Origin: Bacteroidales bacterium | Lineage (GTDB): Bacteria; Bacteroidota; Bacteroidia; Bacteroidales; JAIOZK01 | Length of the DNA: 63,642 bases | Reading direction: 5' to 3' | NCBI GenBank assembly: GCA_021740625.1 | Contig: JAIOZK010000023.1 | Span: forward strand, 1-63,642 | Shown: positions 45,332 through 54,104 of the stretch, piece by piece | Layout: the number at the start of each line of letters is the position of its first letter | Position numbering within the stretch: position 1 is the first letter of the stretch | Made by a program: the position numbers and the translations under genes | Notes under the pieces: generated by a model | Databases searched by the model: none | Seen by the model: the letters and a program-made list of their open reading frames with translations, nothing else | Told to the model about the DNA's origin: nothing

Positions 45332-46051
45332 TTAATCAGTTCTTGCTAATACTTTTTTATTTTCATACCGCATAAAATCGCGGGTTCCCCCGTCCTGCTG
45401 AATGATATCAAGCACGCGAAAGCAAAACCGATCGAAGGTAGTACCACAGATCAGTTTGATATTATCGTATTCAAATAAATCATTTGACATGATGGATGAA
45501 GGCCCCAACATGAATACATCGCATTGATCCCGGATAGCGCTGATCACATCATAGAAGGTTCCGTTGAAAATGGAAGTCGAAGTCAGAATTAGCCCGTCGG
45601 CACTTTTCAGGTAAAGCGCTTTTTCTGATTCTAACCGCGTGGAATCATCTTTTAGGCGGGGATCAAATATCTTAATATTAATCTTTTCCTTTTCAAATTT
45701 CCTTGACAATGAACCAAAATAACCAAGCATAACGATCCTTTGATACTTTTGAAAGCGAACCAATTCAAATATATCCCCATCCTCCTTATGATTTAAATAA
45801 TTCAAGGTAGCATTATAATAGGCAACCAGCACGATCCTGTGTGAGATCAAACTCAGATCAGGTTCTTTGTACAGGATGGGATCAGGATTTATTTTTTCAC
45901 CAAAATTGGCACAAACGCCAATGTTGCCATTCTTCAGAAGTACCGCCGTATATTTACTTCCGGAATATATCCGGCTGATCAATTCCACACCAAAGGTGTA
46001 TTTTCCAACAAAATGTTCAAGCGGGTCATTATATTTAATCAAGTCTACCAT
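45332..46051 (-). CDS. DUF364-type protein (putative heavy-metal chelation domain)
   Basis: 239 residues. The C-terminal Rossmann-like half (ADGLILTSTSIFNGTFYDVI, VFMLGPSSIMSNDLFEYDN, LICGTTFDRF) is the DUF364 signature; the N-terminal part (FGVELISRIYSGSKYTAVLL) corresponds to the DUF4213-like domain. The family is linked in anaerobes to metal-cofactor genes. Overlaps the Cys-rich mini-protein gene by 17 bp. Confidence 0.78.
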   Translation of the reverse strand: MVDLIKYNDPLEHFVGKYTFGVELISRIYSGSKYTAVLLKNGNIGVCANFGEKINPDPILYKEPDLSLISHRIVLVAYYNATLNYLNHKEDGDIFELVRFQKYQRIVMLGYFGSLSRKFEKEKINIKIFDPRLKDDSTRLESEKALYLKSADGLILTSTSIFNGTFYDVISAIRDQCDVFMLGPSSIMSNDLFEYDNIKLICGTTFDRFCFRVLDIIQQDGGTRDFMRYENKKVLARTD

Positions 46052-46235
46052 CTATTTCACCATTGGGCAGCATGTTGTCGGGATGATATTCTCCATTCAT
46101 CTCTTTTTGAAAACGTACACAATCATTCCAGTTTCCTTTGCAGTAATTCTCAATCCATTTTGATTCAATTTTTCCCTGTTCCCAGAATCGCTTCATAGGG
46201 CAAACAGCAAACCAGATACACTCCTTATCATCCAT
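46035..46235 (-). CDS. 66-residue cysteine-motif protein
   Basis: Short protein with four cysteines arranged as C-x5-CP and C-x6-C (CIWFAVCPMKRF; YCKGNWNDCVRF), plus many aromatic and basic residues. The arrangement suits one iron-sulfur cluster or a zinc site. Similar CPMKRF...CKGxWxxC mini-proteins are known as uncharacterised neighbours of redox genes. Tight packing between two genes of the operon supports its reality. Confidence 0.75.
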   Translation of the reverse strand: MDDKECIWFAVCPMKRFWEQGKIESKWIENYCKGNWNDCVRFQKEMNGEYHPDNMLPNGEIDGRLD

Positions 46236-46249
46236 TGCAAAACAACAGC

Positions 46250-47416
46250 TTAATTTGAATAACCAAAATACTTTTCTATCCTGTCGAAAGCTTTGTTGAT
46301 CATTTCTTCTGATACGCAGAAGGAAAGCCTCACATGACTTTCTCCTGCAGGCCCGAAAGCAATACCGGGAGTTGCACTCACCTGCACTTTATCAAGCAGA
46401 TCCTTGCAAAAAGCCAGCGAGTCCTTGCCACGGGGATCATTGATCCTGGGAAACATCAGATATGAACCTCCGGGCTTATTGTACGATATGATTTCTGACA
46501 TTCGATCCAATCTTTCGCACATCAGGTTTCTGGCATTGAAATAATGATCTCTGAATTCATCGATACAATCCTGTGGTCCCTTTAAAGCTTCCAATGCTGC
46601 ATATTGAGAAACAACGGGAGCACAAATTGCAAAGGGGATATGTGCTTTCTTGATTTGCTGGATCATTTCTTCACTTGCATGCAGGTAACCAATTCGCCAG
46701 CCAGTCATAGCATAAGATTTGGTAAAAGTGAAGTTGCTAATCACCCTGCCCTTCATTTCCGGCATGGAAGCTATGCTAAAATGCTTATGATCGTCAAAAA
46801 CAAAGTACTCATAGGCTTCATCAGTAATGATGGTCAGGTTATTCTCAAGGGCAAGTGCAGCAAGTTTGCGCAGATCATCCTCAGGAAATACCGTACCCGT
46901 GGGATTGTTCGGTGAACACAACATAATCGCCCTGGTTTTGGAAGTTATGGATTCATTGATGGCTTCAATATCAAGGGCAAAATCATTCTCTTCCCGCAGT
47001 GGCACCAGCACAGGTACTCCTGAAGCAAGCCTGACCTGTGTTATATGGGTTGAATAAGTTGGCATGGACAAGATCACCTCATCGCCCGGATCAATCACTG
47101 CCATAACGGATGCAATCAAACCTTCAACAGCACCCACCGTTACCAGCAGTTGTGAAACATTTGCTTCTATATGATTGTCCCTGTTCAGCTTTTTAGCAAT
47201 TTCCTCTCTCAGCTCGGGCAGGCCGTCGCTTTGCGAATAACCTCCCGTGAGACCTTTATGGATTGCATCTATCGCTGCATGATTGATGTGGGAAGGTGTT
47301 CCTGATGTTGGTTTGGCCCATGACAAGAACGCAACATCATCATATTGCTTCGAAAGCCTGGTCATCTCATGGATGGCAGATTTTTTAATTTGATTCACTC
47401 TGTATGAAGTATCCAT
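46250..47416 (-). CDS. PLP-dependent class I/II aminotransferase
   Basis: 388 residues, fold type I aspartate-aminotransferase family. The Schiff-base Lys is in NFTFTKSYAMTGWRIGY; the PLP-binding Asn/Asp/Tyr residues are in SPNNPTGTVFPEDD and IITDEAYEYFVF; the C-terminal Arg is in SHVRLSFCVS. Substrate is not deducible. Sits in an operon with a methyltransferase, radical SAM protein and CGGC/DUF364 proteins, where a simple amino-acid aminotransferase is unexpected. Confidence 0.92.
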   Translation of the reverse strand: MDTSYRVNQIKKSAIHEMTRLSKQYDDVAFLSWAKPTSGTPSHINHAAIDAIHKGLTGGYSQSDGLPELREEIAKKLNRDNHIEANVSQLLVTVGAVEGLIASVMAVIDPGDEVILSMPTYSTHITQVRLASGVPVLVPLREENDFALDIEAINESITSKTRAIMLCSPNNPTGTVFPEDDLRKLAALALENNLTIITDEAYEYFVFDDHKHFSIASMPEMKGRVISNFTFTKSYAMTGWRIGYLHASEEMIQQIKKAHIPFAICAPVVSQYAALEALKGPQDCIDEFRDHYFNARNLMCERLDRMSEIISYNKPGGSYLMFPRINDPRGKDSLAFCKDLLDKVQVSATPGIAFGPAGESHVRLSFCVSEEMINKAFDRIEKYFGYSN

Positions 47417-47420
47417 ATAT

Positions 47421-48053
47421 TCAGATTTTTAATGCTTTTAATACAACAAAACCGCCCCTGCCATGACCGGAAACAATGTTTTGCACTTTTTTTATGTTTT
47501 CCAGTTTTCCAAAAACTGTCTGGCAAATACTATCCAGGTTGAAACCTGTATTCAACAATATTTTATGCAGCTCATTCGTGCTGTAAAAAACAGCATCGCG
47601 GTAAAAAATATTTTCATGTTTGTGTTTTAAGTAAATTTCCCCGAGCTGACTGTCTTTATCAACAAAAGCAAGCAGGAAAACACCTTGATCTTTTAATACC
47701 CGGTTTACTTCGTAGAAAGCTTTTTCAACATCATCCAGGAAACAAACAGTGGTGACCATCAAGACAGCTTCCTTGCTTTTATCTGGATATGGGAGGTTTT
47801 CCCCAACCGCCCGGATCACATGAATTCCTCTTCGCCGAGCCTTTTCTCCCATTTCTGCGGAGGGTTCGATTCCTTCCTTAATGCCAAGCTTTTCAGCAAA
47901 AAGGCCACTGCCCACGCCCACTTCAATCACTTCGGTATTCTCAGGCATCATTTGCCTGATCGCGTTTACCTCAGACCGGAATGCAAATTGGTTTTGTACG
48001 AACCAGTCTTCGTATTCTTCCAGATGTTCATCAAATGCTTTTGTTTTCGGCAT
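47421..48053 (-). CDS. class I SAM-dependent methyltransferase
   Basis: 210 residues from ATG 48053 (a GTG directly before it is less likely). Motif I VIEVGVGSGLFAEKLG, the acidic motif II region GIEPSAEMGEKARR, and AVLMVTTVCFLDDVEKAFYEV are of the UbiE/BioC class. 4 bp before the aminotransferase gene. Substrate unknown. Confidence 0.9.
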   Translation of the reverse strand: MPKTKAFDEHLEEYEDWFVQNQFAFRSEVNAIRQMMPENTEVIEVGVGSGLFAEKLGIKEGIEPSAEMGEKARRRGIHVIRAVGENLPYPDKSKEAVLMVTTVCFLDDVEKAFYEVNRVLKDQGVFLLAFVDKDSQLGEIYLKHKHENIFYRDAVFYSTNELHKILLNTGFNLDSICQTVFGKLENIKKVQNIVSGHGRGGFVVLKALKI

Positions 48054-48079
48054 CACCTTGCATTAATACGACCTCATAT

Positions 48080-49039
48080 TCATTTCTCTGCAGGAATTCG
48101 ATAAAACAATCCTCTTTCCTGCCTGACAGATTCAATTTTATCCTCAGATTCCAGCACATCCAGGTATTTGTTGATCTCGTTAACATGCAATCCCAGGATA
48201 TCTGCCAGATCTTCCAAGGTACAGGGTCTCCTTGCAATGGTTTCCAGGATGGCTGATTCGGAATCTTTGCGGTATGATTGTATATCTTTCCTTTTGGAAG
48301 CAGCTGCAATGATCTCAACATTATCCAGGCTCCATAAATCCATGATCTTTTTCAGTTCCTGATAACTGGCAGCTCTCAAATCCTCTCTGCTTCCTGGTCT
48401 GTCGAGTGTGTTCAATTGTATCCTGTCGGGCTGAATTTCCTGAAAAACTTTCTTCATTGCATTCAATTCCTTTTCATCATCATTGAACCCGGGAACGATA
48501 AAAACTTCCAGCCAGATCTCACCATCGAACTCTTTGCGAAACCCGATCAATCCTTCAATAATTTTATCAGCTTTCAATTTACGGTCTGGGCGGTTCACCT
48601 TTTTAAAAGCAAGATCACTAACTGCATCGAGGTTTGGCAGGATCACATCAGCATCCATGAGCTCCTGCCGCAACTCTTCGTCATAAAGCAAAGTACCATT
48701 GGTGAGCACTGCTACAGGGATGCCTGGTTTGTTCTTTTTGATAAACTTCAGGATGTCTCCAATCCTGCTGTTCAGTGTTGGTTCGCCATAGCCTGAAAAA
48801 GTGATATAATCCGGATCGGGATTGTTGCTGAAATAATCCTTTAGTTCTGCAACAACTTTATCGTAAGGAATATATTCCATTCTCTCGGTGGTCAGCTTTG
48901 TCGTTGGCCCTACCTCGCAATAGATACAATTCAGCGAACAAACCTTTTTGGGTACAAGATCCACCCCGAGCGACATCCCGAGTCGCCTGGAAGGTACCGG
49001 TCCGAATAAATATTTATACATATCTGCCAGTTTTTTCAA
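48080..49039 (-). CDS. radical SAM protein with C-terminal winged helix
   Basis: 319 residues (an internal start at 49021 is possible). Cluster motif CSLNCIYC at about 34-41, GEPTL motif (YGEPTLNSR), then AVLTNGTLL and FIVPGFNDDEKEL; the class resembles COG0731 proteins. The last ~75 residues form a winged helix (ILETIARRPCTLEDLADILGLHVNEIN in parts). DNA-binding and radical SAM on one chain suggest a sensor-type or RNA-modifying role; unknown. 8 bp after the KaiC-like gene. Confidence 0.88.
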   Translation of the reverse strand: MKKLADMYKYLFGPVPSRRLGMSLGVDLVPKKVCSLNCIYCEVGPTTKLTTERMEYIPYDKVVAELKDYFSNNPDPDYITFSGYGEPTLNSRIGDILKFIKKNKPGIPVAVLTNGTLLYDEELRQELMDADVILPNLDAVSDLAFKKVNRPDRKLKADKIIEGLIGFRKEFDGEIWLEVFIVPGFNDDEKELNAMKKVFQEIQPDRIQLNTLDRPGSREDLRAASYQELKKIMDLWSLDNVEIIAAASKRKDIQSYRKDSESAILETIARRPCTLEDLADILGLHVNEINKYLDVLESEDKIESVRQERGLFYRIPAEK

Positions 49040-49046
49040 TCATCAA

Positions 49047-49802
49047 TCAGATCTTAGAAATTGCAGGGATCACAACACTTCTGCTATGTTCTGCAACTTG
49101 TTTTATATGTTCAAGTTTTCCCGGGTCAATTTTCACCTGGACTTCTTCCGTCTTAAAGGATACGTCTTTCATCCTGATCACTTTAAGATAAAGGCGGAAA
49201 GGCTTTTTTGTGCTTCTTGTCATGATCAGGTTGTCAGCAACTTCCTCCAGATGAGCGATCTCTTTCGCCTTGGCCGAGGTACTGACCGAAAACAAATAGG
49301 TCATTTTGATATCCGAAGTAATGGTGTTTCTGATCGCTTCCAGGATTTCCTCACCATAGGTTGGAGAGAACAAAAGCAGATTCAGAGCAGATCCAAAAAC
49401 AAGCACACCAGGGCCTTCATCAGGCAGATGATCTTTAATTTTAATCATCACACATTCCCATACATCCGGTTTTACCAGGTTTGCCCTGATGGTATGATCA
49501 TCCATGCTTTTCAATGCTGATAAGTCCGTGTCAAGCTGGATGAACATAATCTTCTCTGCAAAATCATTCAAATCAACATCGGTGACCTCCCTGATGCTTT
49601 CTATCAGGAATTCCTTATCAGGATACTGAAGAGACATAAAAGCCACACTGCCGCCCGATTTAAGCCATGCAGCCACAAAATTTTCACCGATCAGCGGTTT
49701 GCCAGAACCTCCGGGTCCTGTAATGATCGTTGCCGTATGAAGTGGTAATCCCCCGGGCAACAGATCATCAATCCATGATACACCTGTTTTTATCGATTTC
49801 AC
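49047..49802 (-). CDS. KaiC/RadA-like P-loop protein with degenerate ATPase motifs
   Basis: 251 residues, GTG start. Opening KTGVSWIDDLLPGGLPLHTATIITG is typical of KaiC/GvpD/RAD55 ATPases (here in pieces: GVSWIDDLLPGG). The Walker A reads GPGGSGKPL, with Pro where Ser/Thr is needed, and the Walker B strand GPGVLVFGSALN lacks its Asp. It may bind but not hydrolyse nucleotide. First gene of an operon of seven genes and downstream of a perfect FNR box. Looks like a conserved but non-catalytic member and not a decaying gene, as the frame is intact. Confidence 0.82.
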   Translation of the reverse strand: MKSIKTGVSWIDDLLPGGLPLHTATIITGPGGSGKPLIGENFVAAWLKSGGSVAFMSLQYPDKEFLIESIREVTDVDLNDFAEKIMFIQLDTDLSALKSMDDHTIRANLVKPDVWECVMIKIKDHLPDEGPGVLVFGSALNLLLFSPTYGEEILEAIRNTITSDIKMTYLFSVSTSAKAKEIAHLEEVADNLIMTRSTKKPFRLYLKVIRMKDVSFKTEEVQVKIDPGKLEHIKQVAEHSRSVVIPAISKI

Positions 49803-49821
49803 AACTTTTTATTATTTACTA

Positions 49822-49829
49822 CAAAATTA
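49822..49829 (-). promoter_or_regulatory. -7 promoter element of the KaiC-like operon
   Basis: TAATTTTG on the minus strand, 19 bp before the GTG start. Confidence 0.5.
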
Positions 49830-49884
49830 AGCATTAGGATTGTTATGCATAAAAATGAACAAACCATAGATGTTAAGGCAATTC

Positions 49885-49898
49885 TTGATATTTATCAA
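49885..49898. promoter_or_regulatory. FNR-type box upstream of the KaiC-like operon
   Basis: TTGAT-ATTT-ATCAA, a perfect match to the FNR consensus TTGATnnnnATCAA. Its centre is about 73 bp upstream of the expected transcription start, an activator class I position. It lies just after the end of the universal stress protein gene. Confidence 0.8.
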
Positions 49899-49918
49899 TT
49901 AATTTATTGATGTATATG

Positions 49919-50812
49919 TCAGAGAAATTCACTGCCCCAGCTTTCATATTCATTGCTGAAGCCCATGAATTTAGAGGTTTTCTCTGATATTTTTGGAATT
50001 TTAACGCTCAAGACCGGTGTGGCTTCGTGTTTCACAACATCTTCAGCCAAACTCCCATTGATCAAATGCGACAGGCCGGTCCTGCCATGGGTTTCGATTG
50101 CAATCAGGTCGGCATCCACACTTTCACCAAATTCGATGATCCCGGCTTCGATGCTTTTGTGGTTGTAAACATGAACAGAATAATCCCTGAGGTTAAAATT
50201 TCTGACGAATTGATTTATATATTCATTGCTGACAGGAGTGGATTCAAATTCCCTGGGTGTAATTATCTTAAGCAAAAACAAATGTGCATCATAGGTGTCT
50301 GCAAAAAACTGGATTTTATCAAAAACGCTGTACGATTCCTCGAAAAAATTTGAAGCAAACACCATTTTTTTAATATTGAAATCCGGGATTTCATTTTTAA
50401 TGGTCAACACAGGCTGATTTGCCATTCTCACCATTTTTTCAGTATTTGAACCAATGATGATCCGGTTGAAACCACTTTCACCATGCGATCCCATCACAAT
50501 CAGATCAGAATTCCTGAATTGCTTTTCATCTGGGATTTGCCACATCAGCATATTGTTAACAATATGTTTTTCAACCGGGATGCCCCGCATAAAATCGAGT
50601 TTCAGCATCTCCTCCATTTTATGATCTGCATTGGAGTGAACCAGACGATAATACTCATCATAATAATGATTCTTTTCAAATCCTGTTGAGGGAAGATTAT
50701 ACACGTGCACAAGTCGGATCATGCCCTGCAACTTTGAAGCTATTTGGGCAGCAACTTTCAAAGCGTACATAGCATGATCGGAAAAGTCAGTCGGTACAAG
50801 TATGATTTTCAT
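49919..50812 (-). CDS. tandem universal stress protein (UspA)
   Basis: 297 residues with two Usp domains (1-145 and 150-280). Both have the ATP-binding glycine motif: GSHGESGFNRIIIGSNTE and THGRTGLSHLINGSLAED. Usp doubles next to Fnr-family regulators are frequent in anaerobes and often anaerobiosis-induced. Separated from the KaiC-like operon by the FNR box and transcribed in the same direction. Confidence 0.93.
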   Translation of the reverse strand: MKIILVPTDFSDHAMYALKVAAQIASKLQGMIRLVHVYNLPSTGFEKNHYYDEYYRLVHSNADHKMEEMLKLDFMRGIPVEKHIVNNMLMWQIPDEKQFRNSDLIVMGSHGESGFNRIIIGSNTEKMVRMANQPVLTIKNEIPDFNIKKMVFASNFFEESYSVFDKIQFFADTYDAHLFLLKIITPREFESTPVSNEYINQFVRNFNLRDYSVHVYNHKSIEAGIIEFGESVDADLIAIETHGRTGLSHLINGSLAEDVVKHEATPVLSVKIPKISEKTSKFMGFSNEYESWGSEFL

Positions 50813-50922
50813 TTTACATAGATTTGTTTCTTCAATGGTCCCCGTATCCCATTTTATTATAAAGTTAATACTGTATAAGCAAAGATTTCTATGAATTACT
50901 TTTTATCACGTTAATAGAATAT

Positions 50923-50936
50923 TTGAGATTACTCAA
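50923..50936. promoter_or_regulatory. FNR-like palindrome at the second Crp/Fnr gene
   Basis: TTGAG-ATTA-CTCAA, a perfect 14-bp palindrome one base per half-site away from the FNR box. It is centred about 42 bp before the expected transcription start of the + strand regulator gene (class II activator spacing) and about 118 bp before the divergent Usp gene start. Confidence 0.7.
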
Positions 50937-50957
50937 GGATTTTATTGATATATATTT

Positions 50958-50965
50958 TAAATTTG
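50958..50965 (+). promoter_or_regulatory. -7 promoter element of the second Crp/Fnr gene
   Basis: TAAATTTG, matching TAnnTTTG. Confidence 0.55.
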
Positions 50966-50978
50966 TTCTGTAAGTCAT

Positions 50979-50984
50979 GGGGAG
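50979..50984 (+). promoter_or_regulatory. Shine-Dalgarno site fixing the regulator start
   Basis: GGGGAG, 5 bases before ATG 50990. It decides against an earlier in-frame start at 50945, which lies upstream of the -7 box and cannot be on the mRNA. Confidence 0.75.
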
Positions 50985-50989
50985 ATAAA

Positions 50990-51682
50990 ATGGATAAACC
51001 TGAAACCACAAATTGCCTGAAATGCAAAAGAAGCGCACAATGCTTTAAAAAGTTAATCCCTGCTGAGCTTGAATTTATCAACCAGAACAAAACCCAAATC
51101 CTCTACAGAAAAGGGGAAAACATATGCAAACAGGGGGCTTACGCTCCCAATCTTTTATTTATTCTGGACGGACTGGTAAAGGTTTATCTCGACAGTCCCA
51201 AGAACAAGAACATCAACCTGAAAATCCTCAGTACCTCCGAGTTTATTGGCCTGTCATCGCTTTACGACGAAAAATTCTTCAATTACTCCACAACAGCTCT
51301 CAAAGACTCGGTGATCTGTCTGATTGAAAAAACAAGTTTCAGAAAACTCCTTATAAACAATTGTGCATTCTCCTCAGAGATCATAAAAAGATATTGCAAC
51401 AACGAAAGGGAGTTGTTTCATAAAATACAAAGTCTTGGAAATAAACAAATGCACGGCCGCATCGCTGATACTTTGATATACTTGAATGAACAAAGCAAAA
51501 AAGAGGGAAATATATTCCTTTACCTGTCGAGAAAAGATATTGCAGAATTTGCAGGATTATCAACGGAAACTACTGTAAGATTGCTGACCGAGCTGAAGAA
51601 TGATCATATCATCGATATAAATGGAAAAGATATCAAAGTATTACAAGCCGAATCACTGAAAGAAATAAGCCAGAGAGGCTAA
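50990..51682 (+). CDS. FNR-type Crp-family regulator
   Basis: 230 residues. N-terminal C9-x2-C12-x5-C18 has exactly the FNR [4Fe-4S] spacing, and C110 (DSVICLIEK) is at the place of the fourth FNR ligand. Cyclic-nucleotide-binding-like domain 25-145; recognition helix STETTVRLLTEL, close to FNR's VETISRLL, with Glu and Arg kept and Ser replaced by Val. A direct oxygen sensor is likely. FNR-like palindromes lie in its own promoter and before the KaiC-like operon. Confidence 0.9.
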   Translation: MDKPETTNCLKCKRSAQCFKKLIPAELEFINQNKTQILYRKGENICKQGAYAPNLLFILDGLVKVYLDSPKNKNINLKILSTSEFIGLSSLYDEKFFNYSTTALKDSVICLIEKTSFRKLLINNCAFSSEIIKRYCNNERELFHKIQSLGNKQMHGRIADTLIYLNEQSKKEGNIFLYLSRKDIAEFAGLSTETTVRLLTELKNDHIIDINGKDIKVLQAESLKEISQRG

Positions 51683-51703
51683 ACTTCATGGGTATTTCCT
51701 GCA

Positions 51704-52135
51704 TTAACCATCCACCGCAGATTTCAAAATGCCTGCCTTGATGGTAAACATTTTAAACTCTGTTTTGTTCTGCTCCCATTCTTCCCTGATCCAGTGAAGA
51801 TGGCCCAGGAGGACCTGGATGACTTCTTCAGTAGTATCCTTTTGGACTATCACGGGAATGAAATGCCGGTTGACCAGCTTGATATTTCTGCCAAATTGCC
51901 TGGATACCAATACATTTACATTTTTCTTTCTGAGTGCCTCAATGATGGCCAGGCCCTTCTTTCTTGAACCGTGTTCCTTTTCCTCATCCAGCATTTTAAA
52001 AGGATTCACGAACTCAATTAACTTTTCCATTCCGTTCAAATCTTCCCTGTAGATCAAATATTTATCGGCATCACCAAAATGCCTGTTTTCAAAAACATTG
52101 TCCTGATTAACCGCGAATGCAAAACTCAAATTCAT
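51704..52135 (-). CDS. NifX/NifB-C-like (orange-protein family) domain protein
   Basis: 143 residues, dinitrogenase iron-molybdenum-cofactor-binding fold (MTH1175/ORP class): FAFAVNQDNVFENRHFGDADKY is the typical opening in parts (NRHFGDADKYLIY), then RKKNVNVLVSRQFGRNIKLV. About 35 extra residues at the C terminus. With the gene at 55548 this makes two such proteins in the operon. Nitrogenase structural genes are absent, so an ORP-like metal-cofactor role is inferred. Preceded by an AGGAG site. Confidence 0.85.
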   Translation of the reverse strand: MNLSFAFAVNQDNVFENRHFGDADKYLIYREDLNGMEKLIEFVNPFKMLDEEKEHGSRKKGLAIIEALRKKNVNVLVSRQFGRNIKLVNRHFIPVIVQKDTTEEVIQVLLGHLHWIREEWEQNKTEFKMFTIKAGILKSAVDG

Positions 52136-52210
52136 AATTATATAATTTAACTCCTTTAATTAAAACAAAGTTCAGAAAAATTAGCATGCAAAGTCTTCCA
52201 TCAAACACAT

Positions 52211-54064
52211 TTACAATTTCATCGCGAGATCGTGCGCCTCGTGAATTGCATCTTTGGCTTTACCCACTTTTCTGGCATCACCCACAATATATACGGGTGT
52301 ATCACCTAATTTTTCAAAAGGAACATAACTTTTCATCCCAGCGGATACGACAATCATATCAACATCCTGGAATTGTATATCCTGTTCATCTTTCCTGGCA
52401 TAAACAGTATTTCCTTCCACTTTTGTGATAAAGGTATGATCGCTGAAAAGCGTTTCCTTTTCACGCATCATTTTCAAAGAAAGGTTCTTGGCGATCAATT
52501 CCATATCTTCTCCGAAATCAGTTGTTCTTTTCACAATGATCAGCTTGTTGTTGCGTGGAATCAGGGCGGTGGCAATATCCACTCCCACCAGTCCGCCACC
52601 GATGATCAGGATTTTTTTATTTTCAGGCAAATTCTTTTCCAGCAGGATTTCAGCCCAATGATAATCGCTAAGACCCGGAATTTTAAGCGCAGCAGGTTTG
52701 GAGCCACTTGCCAAAATAACGCCATCATAATCATGCTTCAAATCTGAATCCCTGGCTTCCTTATAAATAACATGTACTTTATTATCTTCCAACTCCTTAA
52801 CGAAATAGGGCACCAGCACACCCATGGATTTCTTACCCGGTGTAAGCGGAGCAAGATTAAACTGTCCGCCCAGTTTTTCTTTTTCATAAAGATCCACTTC
52901 ATGCCCTCTCTTTTTTAAGATCAGTGCGGCTTCCATGCCGGCAAGTCCACCGCCTACCACAGCATATTTTTGGGGTTCTTTTACTTTTTCAATATCGACA
53001 TGATCCTTGCCCACATCAGGATTCACGAGGCATTGCAATCCCACACCGCTTTTCACACCTCCCAGGCACCCATCGGCACAAGCAAGACATGGTCTTATAT
53101 TCCCTTCTAGCTTTCCGAGATATTTACCGATAAAATCAGGATCGGCAACAAGCGCTCTTCCAACAGCCAGATAGTCCGCATGATATTTTTTATCCAGTTC
53201 ATGAACATCTTCCGGGGAGTTGATTCTTCCAACAAAGATTACCGGGATGTTTAGATGTTTCTTTATGGCTTCAGCCATTTCCCAGGTTTTCCCTTTGGGG
53301 ATGAACATATGCTGAAAAAACCAGGGCGGAGTGGAGCATACGGAACCTGCGCTTACATGTATTCCATCCAAACCGGTATTTTGCAGCATTAGGGAAAATC
53401 GTATCATTTCATCCAAATGAAAACCCTTTTCGATCATTTCATCACCGCTGATCCTGGCAATAATTGGCACGTCCACCTCCCTTCTAACAGCTCTGGCAAG
53501 CTCCAGTGGAAACCGAATCCTGTTCTCGAAACTTCCTCCGTAATCATCTTTTCTGTCGTTAACCGCTGGTGACAGAAACTGGGCCAGCAGGTAACCATGC
53601 CCAAATTGAAGTTCAATCATATCAAAGTTTGAAGCTACAGCTCTTCTTGCCGCATTAACAAATAAGCGAATCACCGTATTTATTTTCTTCCGGTCCATTT
53701 TTTCAGGAACAGCACCACCATTCTCGCAGGCTTTGTTGGTGGATGACCAGAAGTAATTGCCGGGAATTTTTGGATTGGCCATTCGTCCCGGATGGTTCAG
53801 ATGGGCAATGGTTTTGGCCCCTTCATTATGAATGGCCAGGTTTAACCTTTTCAATCCTTCAATCATCTTGTCATCATGTATGCCCATCTGTGTCGGAACT
53901 TCTTTCAGACACTCATCCAGGAAAAAGGGCTCGGGGGTCACGGCAGCAATGTATTTGCTTCTCCTGACATAAAAATCTATGTGTTTCTGTTTCACAATTC
54001 CTGAAGCATCGCTATACCCAAGCTTAATAGGAGCAAATATGAATTTATTTCTCAATGTTAACAT
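52211..54064 (-). CDS. Old Yellow Enzyme-type FMN/Fe-S/FAD oxidoreductase
   Basis: 617 residues. FMN-binding TIM barrel (1-340; APIKLGYSD, FGHGYLLAQFLSP, DDYGGSFENRIRFPLE), a cluster motif CLACADGCLGG plus a Cys 11 residues on, and an FAD/NAD domain (YAVVGGGLAGMEAALILKKR about 378; ILIIGGGLVGVDIATAL). This is the 2,4-dienoyl-CoA reductase/trimethylamine dehydrogenase architecture. Physiological substrate unknown. Second-last gene of the ORP-like run. Confidence 0.9.
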   Translation of the reverse strand: MLTLRNKFIFAPIKLGYSDASGIVKQKHIDFYVRRSKYIAAVTPEPFFLDECLKEVPTQMGIHDDKMIEGLKRLNLAIHNEGAKTIAHLNHPGRMANPKIPGNYFWSSTNKACENGGAVPEKMDRKKINTVIRLFVNAARRAVASNFDMIELQFGHGYLLAQFLSPAVNDRKDDYGGSFENRIRFPLELARAVRREVDVPIIARISGDEMIEKGFHLDEMIRFSLMLQNTGLDGIHVSAGSVCSTPPWFFQHMFIPKGKTWEMAEAIKKHLNIPVIFVGRINSPEDVHELDKKYHADYLAVGRALVADPDFIGKYLGKLEGNIRPCLACADGCLGGVKSGVGLQCLVNPDVGKDHVDIEKVKEPQKYAVVGGGLAGMEAALILKKRGHEVDLYEKEKLGGQFNLAPLTPGKKSMGVLVPYFVKELEDNKVHVIYKEARDSDLKHDYDGVILASGSKPAALKIPGLSDYHWAEILLEKNLPENKKILIIGGGLVGVDIATALIPRNNKLIIVKRTTDFGEDMELIAKNLSLKMMREKETLFSDHTFITKVEGNTVYARKDEQDIQFQDVDMIVVSAGMKSYVPFEKLGDTPVYIVGDARKVGKAKDAIHEAHDLAMKL

Positions 54065-54104
54065 AACATTCCGAATTTCATTTTACATTCGTCGCAGGAG
54101 TTAA

